Under the pieces are notes generated by a model. That model saw nothing but the letters and a program-made list of their open reading frames with translations. It was not told the DNA's origin and did no database searches. A stretch of DNA of 64,000 nt, taken from the NCBI GenBank assembly GCA_965276955.1, contig CBDIBP010000042.1, positions 62,001-126,000 on the forward strand, in the 5' to 3' direction. Shown in pieces: positions 1-9,900 of this stretch. Numbering within the stretch: position 1 is the first letter of the stretch; every line of letters begins with the position of its first letter. This DNA comes from JABDEZ01 sp965276955. Lineage in GTDB: Bacteria; Bacteroidota; Bacteroidia; Chitinophagales; Chitinophagaceae. The translations under genes and the position numbers were made by a program.

Positions 1-792
1 CTTGTAGAAGGTCACATTATCCATAGGCGGCTCTATGGTCACATTTGTTAAGCGCAGGTGCTTATCGGCGGTGTTGGTATAAAATGCATCTGTCTTAAAA
101 ATATACAGCATAGAAGGCTGGTAAAAGCTGAATGCGTTGCAGTTAATGATGCATGAACGGGCCAGCAGGAAGCGTGTAGTATCCTTCATGGTGCTATCCA
201 GCCGCCAGTCCGCGAGTGTGGCATCGCCGCCCGATAGCTTGCAGGTAGCTACATCCAGTTCTTTATCATAAGTTCTGTAGGTAATGTCTGGTCGTTGTAT
301 ATATATGTTCTCGGCCGTTAGTCCTTTTATGCTTGGCGCTTTAGTATGCTCAGGGGCATTGTTGTCAGCAATAGCATATGTGCGTTCTATCACTACTTTG
401 GGTTCCCTTATATACACATTCCCAAAAGAAACAACTTTTTGGCGCCACAGCTTTATTAGTTGCACATCATCCAGCTCCAGCTCATTTATAGTACCGCCTA
501 CATTTATCTTGAACGACTTGCGGGTAGCCTTCTTGTAGTTGGCGTTCGTGGTATCGGCCCATACTTTCAGCCCTGTTATGAGAACGCGCTTGGTAAACAC
601 GTTTATACTCACATCCTGTATAGAAGCATGATACACACTGTCCGATGCTTTTGCTACCCAGCCATCAGTGTGCTTAATGATATAGCTTTTATATAATAAA
701 TTGAATGCTATTGTAGTGCCGGCCAGCAATATTAACAGGAATATACCCAGGTACCCCAATACACGAATAAACTTCCTCTTTTTACTATCCAC
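1..792 (-). CDS. Membrane-anchored AsmA-like protein, 3' part beyond window
   Basis: The reading frame is open on the minus strand from a GTG at 792 to the window edge (264 codons, no stop), so the C-terminus is missing. The first codons are MDSKKRKFIRV, then one hydrophobic helix (about residues 8-25), then a long beta-rich stretch with recurring ITGLKVWAD-like and VYIREPKVVIE-like strands. This layout, an inner-membrane anchor followed by repetitive beta strands, resembles the AsmA/DUF748 envelope proteins, but I see no diagnostic motif and the family is an inference. No ATG precedes the GTG in frame close by. It is divergent from the small basic gene at 870. Confidence 0.6.
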   Translation of the reverse strand, partial: MDSKKRKFIRVLGYLGIFLLILLAGTTIAFNLLYKSYIIKHTDGWVAKASDSVYHASIQDVSINVFTKRVLITGLKVWADTTNANYKKATRKSFKINVGGTINELELDDVQLIKLWRQKVVSFGNVYIREPKVVIERTYAIADNNAPEHTKAPSIKGLTAENIYIQRPDITYRTYDKELDVATCKLSGGDATLADWRLDSTMKDTTRFLLARSCIINCNAFSFYQPSMLYIFKTDAFYTNTADKHLRLTNVTIEPPMDNVTFYK

Positions 793-869
793 TATGTATT
801 AAAGGAAAAACCATGCCATATATTCAGCCGCAATTTTCTTACATTAGCATAACGAATAAAAGAGCGATC

Positions 870-1019
870 ATGTCATTATTGAATAATAACGGTAAAAACA
901 CCAAGAAAGGTGGAAAATCCACAAAGACCAACGTGGTGAACGGTAAGATAACCGTAAAGCCGACCGCAGCTTCGGCGCCCAAGAAAATGATAAAAACTGG
1001 TGGCAGCAGGGGTAGCTGA
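870..1019 (+). CDS. Small basic Lys/Gly-rich protein (49 aa)
   Basis: The ATG at 870 begins MSLLNNNGKNTKKGGKSTK and the protein ends KKMIKTGGSRGS. It is strongly basic (about a dozen lysines), has no hydrophobic segment, and could bind nucleic acid or ribosomes, though no family is recognised. A longer in-frame start exists at 813, but residues before the second methionine look like leader sequence. A perfect hairpin lies just downstream (1049-1072). The small size and low complexity keep confidence moderate. Confidence 0.5.
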   Translation: MSLLNNNGKNTKKGGKSTKTNVVNGKITVKPTAASAPKKMIKTGGSRGS

Positions 1020-1048
1020 TATCATGGTCTTATTTCCTGTATTTGTGC

Positions 1049-1072
1049 GACCCGACATATGCTTGTCGGGTC
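1049..1072. terminator. Perfect 9-bp hairpin between small basic gene and DsbA-like gene
   Basis: The arms gacccgaca and tgtcgggtc pair perfectly around a 6-nt loop. No T-run follows, so it is not a classical intrinsic terminator on either strand. It may be an mRNA-end stabiliser or attenuator between the gene ending at 1019 and the one starting at 1096. Confidence 0.4.
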
Positions 1073-1095
1073 AATAATTAATAAAAAAGACGTAG

Positions 1096-1791
1096 ATGAA
1101 AGTTGATATCTGGAGCGATGTGATGTGCCCTTTCTGCTACATAGGTAAGCGCAAGTTCGAGCAGGCATTGGCTTCTTTCCCGCATAAGGAAGAAGTAGAG
1201 ATAACATGGAAAAGTTTCCAGCTTGCGCCTGATATGCGCACGCAGGCAGATAAGAGTATTGACCAGTACCTGGCAGAACATAAAGGCATATCCATTGATA
1301 AGGCCCGCGAAATGAATGCCTACGTTACCGGCATGGCAAAAGAAGTAGGGCTCACTTACAATTTCGATAAGGCAGTGGTAGCCAACTCATTCGATGCACA
1401 TCGGTTCTCTCACCTCGCCAAAAAGCATAGTTTGCAAGATGCTGCTGAAGAGCGGCTATTCGCGGCCTATTTCACAGAAGGGAAAAATACTGCCGACCAC
1501 GATACACTTATAGAATTGGGCGCAAGTATAGGATTGGATAAAGATGAAGTAAAGCAAATGCTGGATAGCGATGCCTATGCCGAAGAAGTGCATAGTGATA
1601 TACAACAGGCGCAACAAATAGGAGTGAATGGTGTGCCCTTCTTTGTGTTCATTGACAAATACGCCATATCCGGCGCTCAGGACAGCACTACTTTTTTACA
1701 GGCCCTCGACCAGACATGGCAAGTGGTTGCACAAAATGCACTGCCCCTTACTAATGATGGCGCTGTATGCACCCCCGACGGGTGCAATTAG
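1096..1791 (+). CDS. DsbA-family (FrnE-like) thiol-disulfide oxidoreductase
   Basis: A 231-residue thioredoxin-fold protein of the DsbA/2-hydroxychromene-2-carboxylate isomerase superfamily. The active-site motif CPFC is at residues 11-14 (SDVMCPFCYIGK), and the cis-proline loop GVPFFVF is near residue 180. The helical insertion between them and the total length match the cytoplasmic FrnE type. There is no signal peptide, so it probably acts in the cytoplasm on dithiols. The C-terminus carries two more cysteines (AVCTPDGCN), as in many FrnE homologues. The ATG at 1096 leaves only three residues before the first beta strand, the usual distance. Confidence 0.9.
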   Translation: MKVDIWSDVMCPFCYIGKRKFEQALASFPHKEEVEITWKSFQLAPDMRTQADKSIDQYLAEHKGISIDKAREMNAYVTGMAKEVGLTYNFDKAVVANSFDAHRFSHLAKKHSLQDAAEERLFAAYFTEGKNTADHDTLIELGASIGLDKDEVKQMLDSDAYAEEVHSDIQQAQQIGVNGVPFFVFIDKYAISGAQDSTTFLQALDQTWQVVAQNALPLTNDGAVCTPDGCN

Positions 1792-2016
1792 GTTATTAAT
1801 TATAGATCAGCCGCAAAGTAAATATCAGGCTCACCTGCAGCCAGGCCAGGTTATTGGCCGATGGGTCATGGTGACTCGTCTGTCCGGGCTTTACATTATG
1901 AATTTCATATACAACGGGAGCCCTAAATGCTAAGCCCTATCAAAAATGGACATGTGGCATATTTTTTACGTTATCATCGTACCGCATAATGTATATTCAT
2001 ATGCTAAATCTCCTCC

Positions 2017-2391
2017 ATGTTCGCGAAAGCTTTTAAGACAATACTTTTCCTATTTATATCTAATACCTTCATGACGTTTGCATGGTATGGCCACCTGAAA
2101 TTCAAAGAAATGCCTTGGGGCAAGAATCTGGGATTATTCTCAATTATACTTATCAGTTGGGGGCTTGCGTTCTTTGAGTATTTGTTCCAGGTGCCTGCAA
2201 ATCGTGCAGGTTTCAAAGATAATGGCGGTCCTTTCAGCCTGGTGCAACTGAAAACGATACAGGAAGCCATAACACTTATTATTTTCATGGGCTTTTCAAT
2301 GGTCGTTTTCAAGCAGAAATTTGAGTGGAACCATATTGTAGGCTTTTGCCTTATTGTGGCGGCCGTATTCATCATTTTCAAAAAATGGTAG
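2017..2391 (+). CDS. DMT-family protein (DUF486), four-helix membrane protein
   Basis: A 124-residue integral membrane protein with about four hydrophobic helices (roughly residues 5-22, 38-56, 80-97 and 104-121). The segments FMTFAWYGHLKF, FEYLFQVPANR and LKTIQEAITLIIF are typical of DUF486, the short drug/metabolite-transporter-like proteins. Its substrate is unknown. It stands alone, with about 225 bases upstream and 115 downstream, and is full length for the family. Functional assignment beyond the family would be guesswork. Confidence 0.85.
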   Translation: MFAKAFKTILFLFISNTFMTFAWYGHLKFKEMPWGKNLGLFSIILISWGLAFFEYLFQVPANRAGFKDNGGPFSLVQLKTIQEAITLIIFMGFSMVVFKQKFEWNHIVGFCLIVAAVFIIFKKW

Positions 2392-2464
2392 GTGCTATAT
2401 ATTTCAACTATAGGTGGTTAACATATATTTAACCGTACCGCACGCATCATCGCAGGTTTTTCGG

Positions 2465-2472
2465 TACTTTTG
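2465..2472 (+). promoter_or_regulatory. Possible -7 element (TACTTTTG) for the SNF2 helicase
   Basis: TACTTTTG fits the Bacteroidota -7 consensus TAnnTTTG and lies 35 bases before the start codon at 2507. I see no good TTTG-like -33 box at the usual spacing, so this is tentative. Confidence 0.35.
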
Positions 2473-2506
2473 GAGATTGTCTTTTTTTGAATCGGTTATA
2501 CTATAA

Positions 2507-5500
2507 ATGTCATTACCACCACTACTGCGCCATGTTTATAATCATGGTACCGAAGAAGTAATAAGGCGCGGGAAAAAAATATTTTACACCTCTGGTGTGC
2601 AGTTGCTTGATGTAGACCACTTGCTGGAGCAGGTGCGTTTTCGTGTGCGTAATGATCTGTACCAGAACTATTATACCGTTACTGTTCTAAAATTCCTGCA
2701 ACCTAAGGACCTGTCCGTAAGGTGCCAATGCCCATACAACCTTGGCGATATTTGCCGCCACGAGGTCGCGGCACTCTTTCAGCTGAATGAGATATTACAA
2801 AGTGGCTTTTTTGAGAATAGTGATATCACTTACGATCAGAAGCACACCGTAGTACGCATGCGGCAGATAAACACGCAGATGCTTCGTGTATTCTCATCGG
2901 CACCTACTATGGAGCAGGCAGAGCGCTGGGCCGCTGCCAATAAAAGCATCATTACCACCGCCAAAGCCGATACTATTGAAGCTGAAGTGCCTGATGAAGA
3001 TAAGACCTATAAAGTGGTCATCAAACAAAACGAGGACCGGTATTTCGATACTTCATGTGGCTGCGACGAAAAAGACCATCCACTTTGTGTGCACAAGGCT
3101 ACCTTGTTCTTGCAGATATTAAAAAAATATGGCGCCCAGTATTTCCAGAGCATGCACGACTGGGACATACAGAAGAACAAGCTGCTGGAACAGTATGGGT
3201 ATTCCTTAAGTGACGACCTCACCAATAAGTTTACATTCATATACGAGAACGGTAAGCCGTTCTTGCGGGTGCTTGATAAGTCTATAAAAAAAGTGGCGGC
3301 GCCAGAAAAACTGCAACCATTAGCGGTTGCTGTTCCCGTTATTGTCGAAGAGGTAAAAAGACTGGGCCTGGTGCTTGATACCACTACTAACTGGTATCCA
3401 TCTACCCACATGCTTTTGGTAGCAGGCTATACAGATGAAGATGGCAAGAAATATATAAACGGCATAGACAAGCTGGAACTGCTGCAATACGTGGATCCTA
3501 CCCGCTATCGCGATGAGGAACGCGAACTGATACCTATTGTACGTAAGTTCTTGCCCGAAGAGATATTAAAATACCTGCGCAAAAACCTTCCGTTCGGCGA
3601 TTTTCTTGATGACTATACACAGGTACTAAAAGACAACCCGGCTGCTGAAATCAAGGAGCAGGTATGGGAATATTTGTTGCCCAAGTATCACAAACTTTTC
3701 GAGCGTTATTCTAAATACGAGTTGTGCTTCATTAAAACATCATCTGGACCCTTGTCATCTGCCACGCTCGATCCTGTGCAATTTGCAGATTCAGTAGTGC
3801 ACCCCCAGTTGAGTGTTCGGAAAGAGAATAAGGATTATACTGTTACCCTGTCGTGGGCCATAGAAGGGCGTGCTGTTGCACACGATGAAGTGCATGCTTA
3901 CAACGCTGCCTTGTTCCTGTACGACTATAAATTGTTTTGTATAGGTAGCACACAGGAAATAAATATCGCAGAGCATTTTCCACCGCAAGGTATTATACAG
4001 GTAAGCAATAAAGACTGGCCGCAGTACCTGGAACAAACTGTGATACCGTGGAGCCGCAACCTGCACGTACATTTTGATGAGGAACTGGTAGAGACCGTTG
4101 ACAAGATAAAGCCAGAATTTCAACTATATCTGCAAGAGCGCGACCAGGTGCTGGTAATGACCCCCGCATTTTCTTACGATGGCATAGATGTGAAGTGGGG
4201 CTATTTTGGCGATGTGATACAGCCGCAGAACGGCGTAGTGAAAATTGTGCAGCGCAATGATGAAGCGGAACAGGAATTCATAAACATGCTGCGCTACCTG
4301 CACAGCGATATAGAACAAAATTTTAAAGAGCACTTCCTGCATATGCCCGGCACAAGTGTGCTGGCCAACAACTGGTTCTTCAGGTTCACAGATACCATGA
4401 AGGAGTGGAATGTGACCCTGTTCGGGTTCGAAGGTTTGAAAAATCTTCGTATCAACATCCATAAGCCCGATACCCATGTACATGTCACCAGTAATATCGA
4501 CTGGTTCGACGCCAACATAGAGATCACCTTTGGGGAACAGATAGTTACTGTAGAGGATATAAAGAAAGCGCTGGTACAAAAACAAAATTTTGTGCGGCTT
4601 GGCGATGGCTCCATAGGCTTGCTGCCAGAGGACTGGCTGAAAAAATATGCGCTGCTGTTCAAAGTAGGCGATACTAAGGGCAGCCGTGTACGGTTGAAAA
4701 AATACCATTTCAGTGTGCTGGATGAACTGCTTGCCGAAGTAGATGAGAATGAGCTGCAACAGGAATTGGAGAGCAAGAAGGCAAAACTGGATAGCATAAT
4801 AGCAAACGATTACAGCAATATAGAACCACCGGCAGAATTGACCGCCTTGCTGCGCCCGTACCAGCTTGCGGGTTTTCAATGGCTGTTGTTCCTGAAAGAA
4901 GCCGGGTGGGGTGGTATACTGGCAGATGATATGGGTTTGGGTAAAACAGTACAAACGCTTGCCTTTTTCCAGCACATAAAGAACACCACGCCTGAGGCCA
5001 GGTTCCTGGTCGTGTGCCCTACCACGCTGATGTATAACTGGGAGAATGAAATAAAGAAGTTCACTCCGGGCCTTACCAGTTTCATACATCACGGTCCTAA
5101 ACGCGCCGTACAGGCAAGTACGTTCGATGGTATTGCGGTAACCATAACTACCTATGGCACCATGCGCAGCGACATCAAGATGTTCAAAGACATCCCTTAT
5201 GATTATGTGGTGCTCGATGAGTCTCAATCCATCAAGAACCCGCAGTCGCAGGTTGCAAAGGCATCGTTATTACTCAATAGTAAGAACAGGCTGGCGCTAA
5301 GTGGTACACCGGTACAGAACAATACATTCGACCTGTATGCGCAAATGAACTTCCTTAACCCCGGCATGCTGGGCAGCAGGGAGTTTTTTATGAACGAGTT
5401 TGCCACACCTATCGATAAGTTTCAGGAAGATGAAGTGAAGCAGCAGCTTAAAAAATTGACATATCCTTTCCTCCTACGCCGCACTAAAGAACAGGTGGCA

Positions 5501-6238
5501 AAAGACCTCCCCGAAAAAACAGAGACCATACTGTTTTGCGAAATGGGGCCGGAGCAGCGCAAGATATACGATGCCTACCGCAACTCTTACCGTTCGCAGA
5601 TATTGGGCATGATAGAAGAACGCGGCATAGAGCGGTCTACCATGCACATACTGCAGGGGCTTACCAAGCTGCGCCAGATATGCGATTCACCTGCTATACT
5701 CAATGAGGATCATGAATATGGCAACCATTCTGTGAAGCTGGAAGAACTGACGAGGGAGATCACCGAAAATGTAGGCGACCATAAGGTGCTTATATTCTCT
5801 CAGTTCCTGGGTATGCTGGGGCTGATACGCACCCACCTTAAAGAGCAAGGTATCTCTTATGCATACTTCGATGGTAGTTCTTCATCTACCGAACGGGAAC
5901 GCAATATCCAATTGTTCCAGAACGATGAGACCTGCCGTGTGTTCCTCATCTCGCTCAAGGCTGGTGGTATAGGTTTGAACCTTACTGCCGCCGACTATGT
6001 GTATATTGTGGACCCGTGGTGGAACCCTGCCGTAGAGCAGCAAGCCATAGACCGTACGCACCGTATAGGGCAAACAAAAAATATCTTCGCCTACCGGCTT
6101 ATATGTAAGGAGACCATTGAAGAGAAGATGTTGCAACTACAGGAGCGCAAACGTGCACTGGCCAGCGACCTGGTATCAGACGACAATGCCTTCCTGAAGA
6201 AACTGACCACGGACGATATTGCATTCCTGTTCAGTTAG
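2507..6238 (+). CDS. SNF2-family DEAD/DEAH helicase with two SWIM-type zinc motifs
   Basis: A 1243-residue protein. The N-terminal half holds two SWIM-like zinc motifs with identical CxCx7CxH spacing: C73, C75, C83, H85 and C184, C186, C194, H196. The C-terminal half is a Snf2/Rad54-type ATPase: Walker A in ADDMGLGKTVQT near residue 805, DESQ Walker B near 903, ALSGTPVQNN near 930, and a helicase C domain with LISLKAGGIGLNL and DRTHRIGQ. SNF2 ATPases translocate on double-stranded DNA and remodel protein-DNA complexes. In bacteria the SWIM-SNF2 type is often linked to transcription or repair. The ligase-associated nuclease PdeM follows by 68 bases on the same strand, but co-transcription is only inferred. 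Confidence 0.93.
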   Translation: MSLPPLLRHVYNHGTEEVIRRGKKIFYTSGVQLLDVDHLLEQVRFRVRNDLYQNYYTVTVLKFLQPKDLSVRCQCPYNLGDICRHEVAALFQLNEILQSGFFENSDITYDQKHTVVRMRQINTQMLRVFSSAPTMEQAERWAAANKSIITTAKADTIEAEVPDEDKTYKVVIKQNEDRYFDTSCGCDEKDHPLCVHKATLFLQILKKYGAQYFQSMHDWDIQKNKLLEQYGYSLSDDLTNKFTFIYENGKPFLRVLDKSIKKVAAPEKLQPLAVAVPVIVEEVKRLGLVLDTTTNWYPSTHMLLVAGYTDEDGKKYINGIDKLELLQYVDPTRYRDEERELIPIVRKFLPEEILKYLRKNLPFGDFLDDYTQVLKDNPAAEIKEQVWEYLLPKYHKLFERYSKYELCFIKTSSGPLSSATLDPVQFADSVVHPQLSVRKENKDYTVTLSWAIEGRAVAHDEVHAYNAALFLYDYKLFCIGSTQEINIAEHFPPQGIIQVSNKDWPQYLEQTVIPWSRNLHVHFDEELVETVDKIKPEFQLYLQERDQVLVMTPAFSYDGIDVKWGYFGDVIQPQNGVVKIVQRNDEAEQEFINMLRYLHSDIEQNFKEHFLHMPGTSVLANNWFFRFTDTMKEWNVTLFGFEGLKNLRINIHKPDTHVHVTSNIDWFDANIEITFGEQIVTVEDIKKALVQKQNFVRLGDGSIGLLPEDWLKKYALLFKVGDTKGSRVRLKKYHFSVLDELLAEVDENELQQELESKKAKLDSIIANDYSNIEPPAELTALLRPYQLAGFQWLLFLKEAGWGGILADDMGLGKTVQTLAFFQHIKNTTPEARFLVVCPTTLMYNWENEIKKFTPGLTSFIHHGPKRAVQASTFDGIAVTITTYGTMRSDIKMFKDIPYDYVVLDESQSIKNPQSQVAKASLLLNSKNRLALSGTPVQNNTFDLYAQMNFLNPGMLGSREFFMNEFATPIDKFQEDEVKQQLKKLTYPFLLRRTKEQVAKDLPEKTETILFCEMGPEQRKIYDAYRNSYRSQILGMIEERGIERSTMHILQGLTKLRQICDSPAILNEDHEYGNHSVKLEELTREITENVGDHKVLIFSQFLGMLGLIRTHLKEQGISYAYFDGSSSSTERERNIQLFQNDETCRVFLISLKAGGIGLNLTAADYVYIVDPWWNPAVEQQAIDRTHRIGQTKNIFAYRLICKETIEEKMLQLQERKRALASDLVSDDNAFLKKLTTDDIAFLFS

Positions 6239-6306
6239 CGGCTTGTACCGGGCATCAACACAATTATTCAAAATACTACGGTTGTTACGTATTTTTGATA
6301 CACTTT

Positions 6307-6945
6307 ATGTTGGAGATAGCATTGCAGGGGGAACAGGTTTTTTTATTAGCAGAGCGTGCATTGTGGTGGCCCGCACAAAAAGCGCTGATAGTATCGGATA
6401 TGCACTGGGGCAAAGGCGGCCATTTCAGGAAACACGGTATTGCCATACCCGTACACGCACAAACCGGCGACGAGGTGCGGCTGGCTCAATTGGTAAAGCA
6501 CTATAATGCTGAACGGCTTATTGTAGCCGGCGATATGTTTCACAGCAAGCAAAATAAAGAGGTCGACATGTTCGCGCACTGGCGCACTGCGCATAGCAGT
6601 TTGCATATAGACCTTGTGGTGGGTAACCACGATATACTACCTGCCAGTAAATATCTGGACTGGGATCTTACGGTACATAAAGACAGTTATACAATAGGTC
6701 CATTCGTTTTAGTGCACGACCATGTAGAAGGCATCGAAGGCTTTATGATACACGGTCATGTACATCCTGCGCTCCGCATCAGTGGCAAAGGCAACCAGTC
6801 TTTCAGGTTATGTTGCTATTGCCACGATGAGCACCGCATGATACTCCCATCATTTGGCAGCTTCACAGGTAGCCATAACGTGAAGGCGGATGACCATGAG
6901 CATATCTACGTTATAGCCGAGGATAAGGTACTGCAATGGAAATAA
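6307..6945 (+). CDS. pdeM: Ligase-associated DNA damage response endonuclease PdeM
   Basis: A 212-residue calcineurin-like metallophosphoesterase. Metal-binding motifs appear in order: SDMHWGKGGHFRKHG near residue 32, GDMFHSK near 77, GNHD near 105 and HGHVHPAL near 143. The family's SDxHxGK opening distinguishes PdeM from other phosphoesterases. In many bacteria it is encoded with a ligase, an exonuclease and a helicase; those partners are not here. The ATG at 6307 is chosen over an in-frame TTG at 6295 because it gives the usual short N-terminus. A strong hairpin follows the stop. Confidence 0.88.
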   Translation: MLEIALQGEQVFLLAERALWWPAQKALIVSDMHWGKGGHFRKHGIAIPVHAQTGDEVRLAQLVKHYNAERLIVAGDMFHSKQNKEVDMFAHWRTAHSSLHIDLVVGNHDILPASKYLDWDLTVHKDSYTIGPFVLVHDHVEGIEGFMIHGHVHPALRISGKGNQSFRLCCYCHDEHRMILPSFGSFTGSHNVKADDHEHIYVIAEDKVLQWK

Positions 6946-6976
6946 AAAAGAGGCCCGTTATCGGAGCCTCTTTTTT
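6944..6976. terminator. Bidirectional intrinsic terminator
   Basis: Perfect 11-base arms aaaaaagaggc and gcctctttttt enclose an 11-base loop. The A-run on one side and T-run on the other let it end transcription of the pdeM gene (plus) and of the DUF2723 gene (minus), which converge here. Confidence 0.85.
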
Positions 6977-6995
6977 ATTTCCATTCTATCACTTC

Positions 6996-9900
6996 CTACT
7001 GTTGGTCGCCGCCGCCACCGCCGCGCATGTTCAGGTATGGCTTTATTTTAGGGTACATCATTTCCATGCGTTTGTTGAGTATATTGATCGTCGCACTGTC
7101 TTTTACGGCACCTGCCAGGCCGCCAAGTGCACGTATCATTTCCCAGTCGTTATTTATTTCTCCGGCTACAGATCCACGTTGATCCTCATTCACTGTTTGC
7201 AACCAGTTCAGCTCGTCCTCTGTGGTCTTCAGCAACTTCATGGTCAGTTTGCGGCCCATTACCAGGTCGCCTGCACGATAGTAGGAGTTGGCCATCAGGT
7301 AGCCGGTATAGTCGTAGTAGCAAGAATGTTCTGTGATACCGTTGTATACTTTATTCAGCAGGCTGTCTGCATCTTTGTTCCTGCCTTTTGCCGATAGTAC
7401 GTTGGCCGTGAAAGCAGCGTTCATACGGTATATCATGAATTCCCTGCGGTTAGGTTCATCAAAATACACATTGTTCTTATCCGCGCCACCCCATATGTAT
7501 GTCTTGTTGAAGAGGTTCAGTGTTTTATCCAGGTCTACCGAGCCCAGCAATTGCTGGCCCTTAAATGCTGAATCATTGCTCTTGTACGGCATTACGCGAT
7601 ACACGAGCCCTTCCAGTTTCAAATATTCAGCAAGTCCTTCATAGTTGTCCGTTGGTAATCCCGCATCAAAGTACATCGGGCGTTTCCATCCGGTATTCGC
7701 TATGCCTGCCAGTATGTTCAGTATGGTTATATCGCTCTTGGTAGCGCCATCCTTTGGATACATGAACTTCATTTCCGTATTCAGCATGGCAGTATCCTCT
7801 GCATTTGCCAGCCCGTTCTTTACCAGGTCGGCCTTGCTCAGCGTAGGCAGGAAGAACTTTTTGGTAGGGAAGTAGTTGGCATAGTCGCCGCCCTGGGTTT
7901 GTAGCCTTTGGGCATTATCACTGCTGCTTATGAATTTACAGATGTCCGTCAGGTTGATGTACTTGTCCTGCGGCACCTGCATCTGCGGATTGTTGAAATA
8001 GGTGATATAGTTGCTGCGTTCGCCCAGGTAAGCTTCTCTTGGCCATACCATAGGTAGTGCATCTGCATCATTTATGCGGTAGTTCAGCTGGTCTATATAC
8101 CAGTCTATACCCAGCAGGCTGGTGTTTATGATACGTACATCGGGTCTGAAGCCCTCTATCTCCTGCAGGTACCATAGCGGGTAGGTCTGGTTATCACCGG
8201 CGGTGAACAATATGGCATTTGGCGCGCACGATGACAATGCGTTATAAGCTACAGCCCTTGCCAGTGTTTTGTTCGATCGGTCGTGGTCGTTCCATTCTAC
8301 TTTTGCCATCAGCACAGGTACTGCCAGCAGGCATATGGCTATGGTAAGGTATGCTGCCACGCGGCCCTTGGCCACCCTGGCCATATACTGCTCTATCATC
8401 AGCACCCCAAGCCCTATCCATATAGCAAAGGCATAAGTACAACCTGCGAATGCATAGTCACGTTCACGTGGCTGCACTGGTGGCATGTTCAGGTATATTC
8501 CTATAGCCGCACCTGTAAAGAAGAATAGGGTCAGCGTCACTATTCCATCCTTTGACTTACGATTAAATTGGTACACCATACCACAAAGCCCCAATATCAT
8601 AGGCAGGAAGTATAGCTCATTGCGTGCGCCATTGTTCACAAAGCCTTCCGGCAATTTATCCATATCACCCACGCGGTACTGGTCCAGGAATTTTATGCCC
8701 GATACCCAGTTACCGTTCTTAGGGTCGCCCTGTCCTTCTACGTCATTTTCGCGGCCGGCATAGTTCCACATAAAGTAGCGCCACCACATCCAGTTCATCT
8801 GGTACCCCCAGAAATACTTCATGTTATCTGCCGATGTTGGTGTTTCCCCTTGTGCCAGCCCCAGGTAAGACCGGTAGAAGTTCACGTGCATCGGGTCGTT
8901 ATTGTCGTATATGCGCGGGAAGAAGCGCACATCCTCATAATGATAATCTTGTTTTTCACCCACCACATCGTAGTGCGCTTTACCGTCTTTCAGGTTCAGG
9001 TAGTACATCGGGCCTTTGTCTATCGCACGGTCTGGGCGACTGGTAAAGTCCTGTCCGAATAATAGTGGCTGTTGTCCAAATTGTTCACGATCTACATACG
9101 ATACAAAGCTGACAACATTGTCCGGGTTGGTCATATCGACAGGTACATCAGCGCGGGAGCGGATGATAGGTACTATGTAGCTGCTATAACCAATAAGAAT
9201 GAACATGATGCACAGCACCGCGGTATGCACAAGGTAGTAGCCCTTGCGCTTTGCAAATACCAGCAGCCATGCCAGTAAAGCGACCAAAAATACCAGGAAG
9301 GTGATCGCTCCTGTATCCAGCGGCAGCCCCATGTTGTTCACAAATGCCACATCCAGTTTCGATGCCAGGATAGGTACATACTGTATGATACCGAACTGCA
9401 CCAGCGCCAGTACCACACAACCAGCCAGGAAGGCAATGATAGCGCCGGGTACAGAAGCCTCGTAGCGCCTGTAGTAATACACCATGGCCACCGCCGGTAT
9501 AGTAAGGAGGTTAAGTAAGTGTACGCACACAGATATACCAATGAGGTAACTGATAAGTACCAGCCAGCGGTCAGAATATTTGTTGTCTGCCACATCTTCC
9601 CATTTCAGTATGGCCCAGAAGGTAAGGGCTGTAAAGAAAGATGAGGTAGCATAAACCTCAGCCTCAACGGCAGAGAACCAAAAGGTATCAGAAAAAGTAT
9701 AAGCGAGACCGCCCACAAGGCCCGCGCCCATAATGAGCAGTGTTTGTCTGCCATCTGGTGTAGTTCCCTTAGGTACCAGCAGTTTTTTAGCAAAATGGGT
9801 AATGGTCCAGAAAAGGAATAATATCGTAAGTCCGCTGGTGAGTGCCGACTCTGAGTTGATGAACCATGCAGCGGCAGCTTTGTTGCCGCCGGCCAGCAAA

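Noticed and set aside
4124..5227. Long open frame on the minus strand inside the SNF2 gene
   Set aside because: It lies fully opposite conserved helicase sequence, has no family pattern, and arises from codon bias of the true gene.
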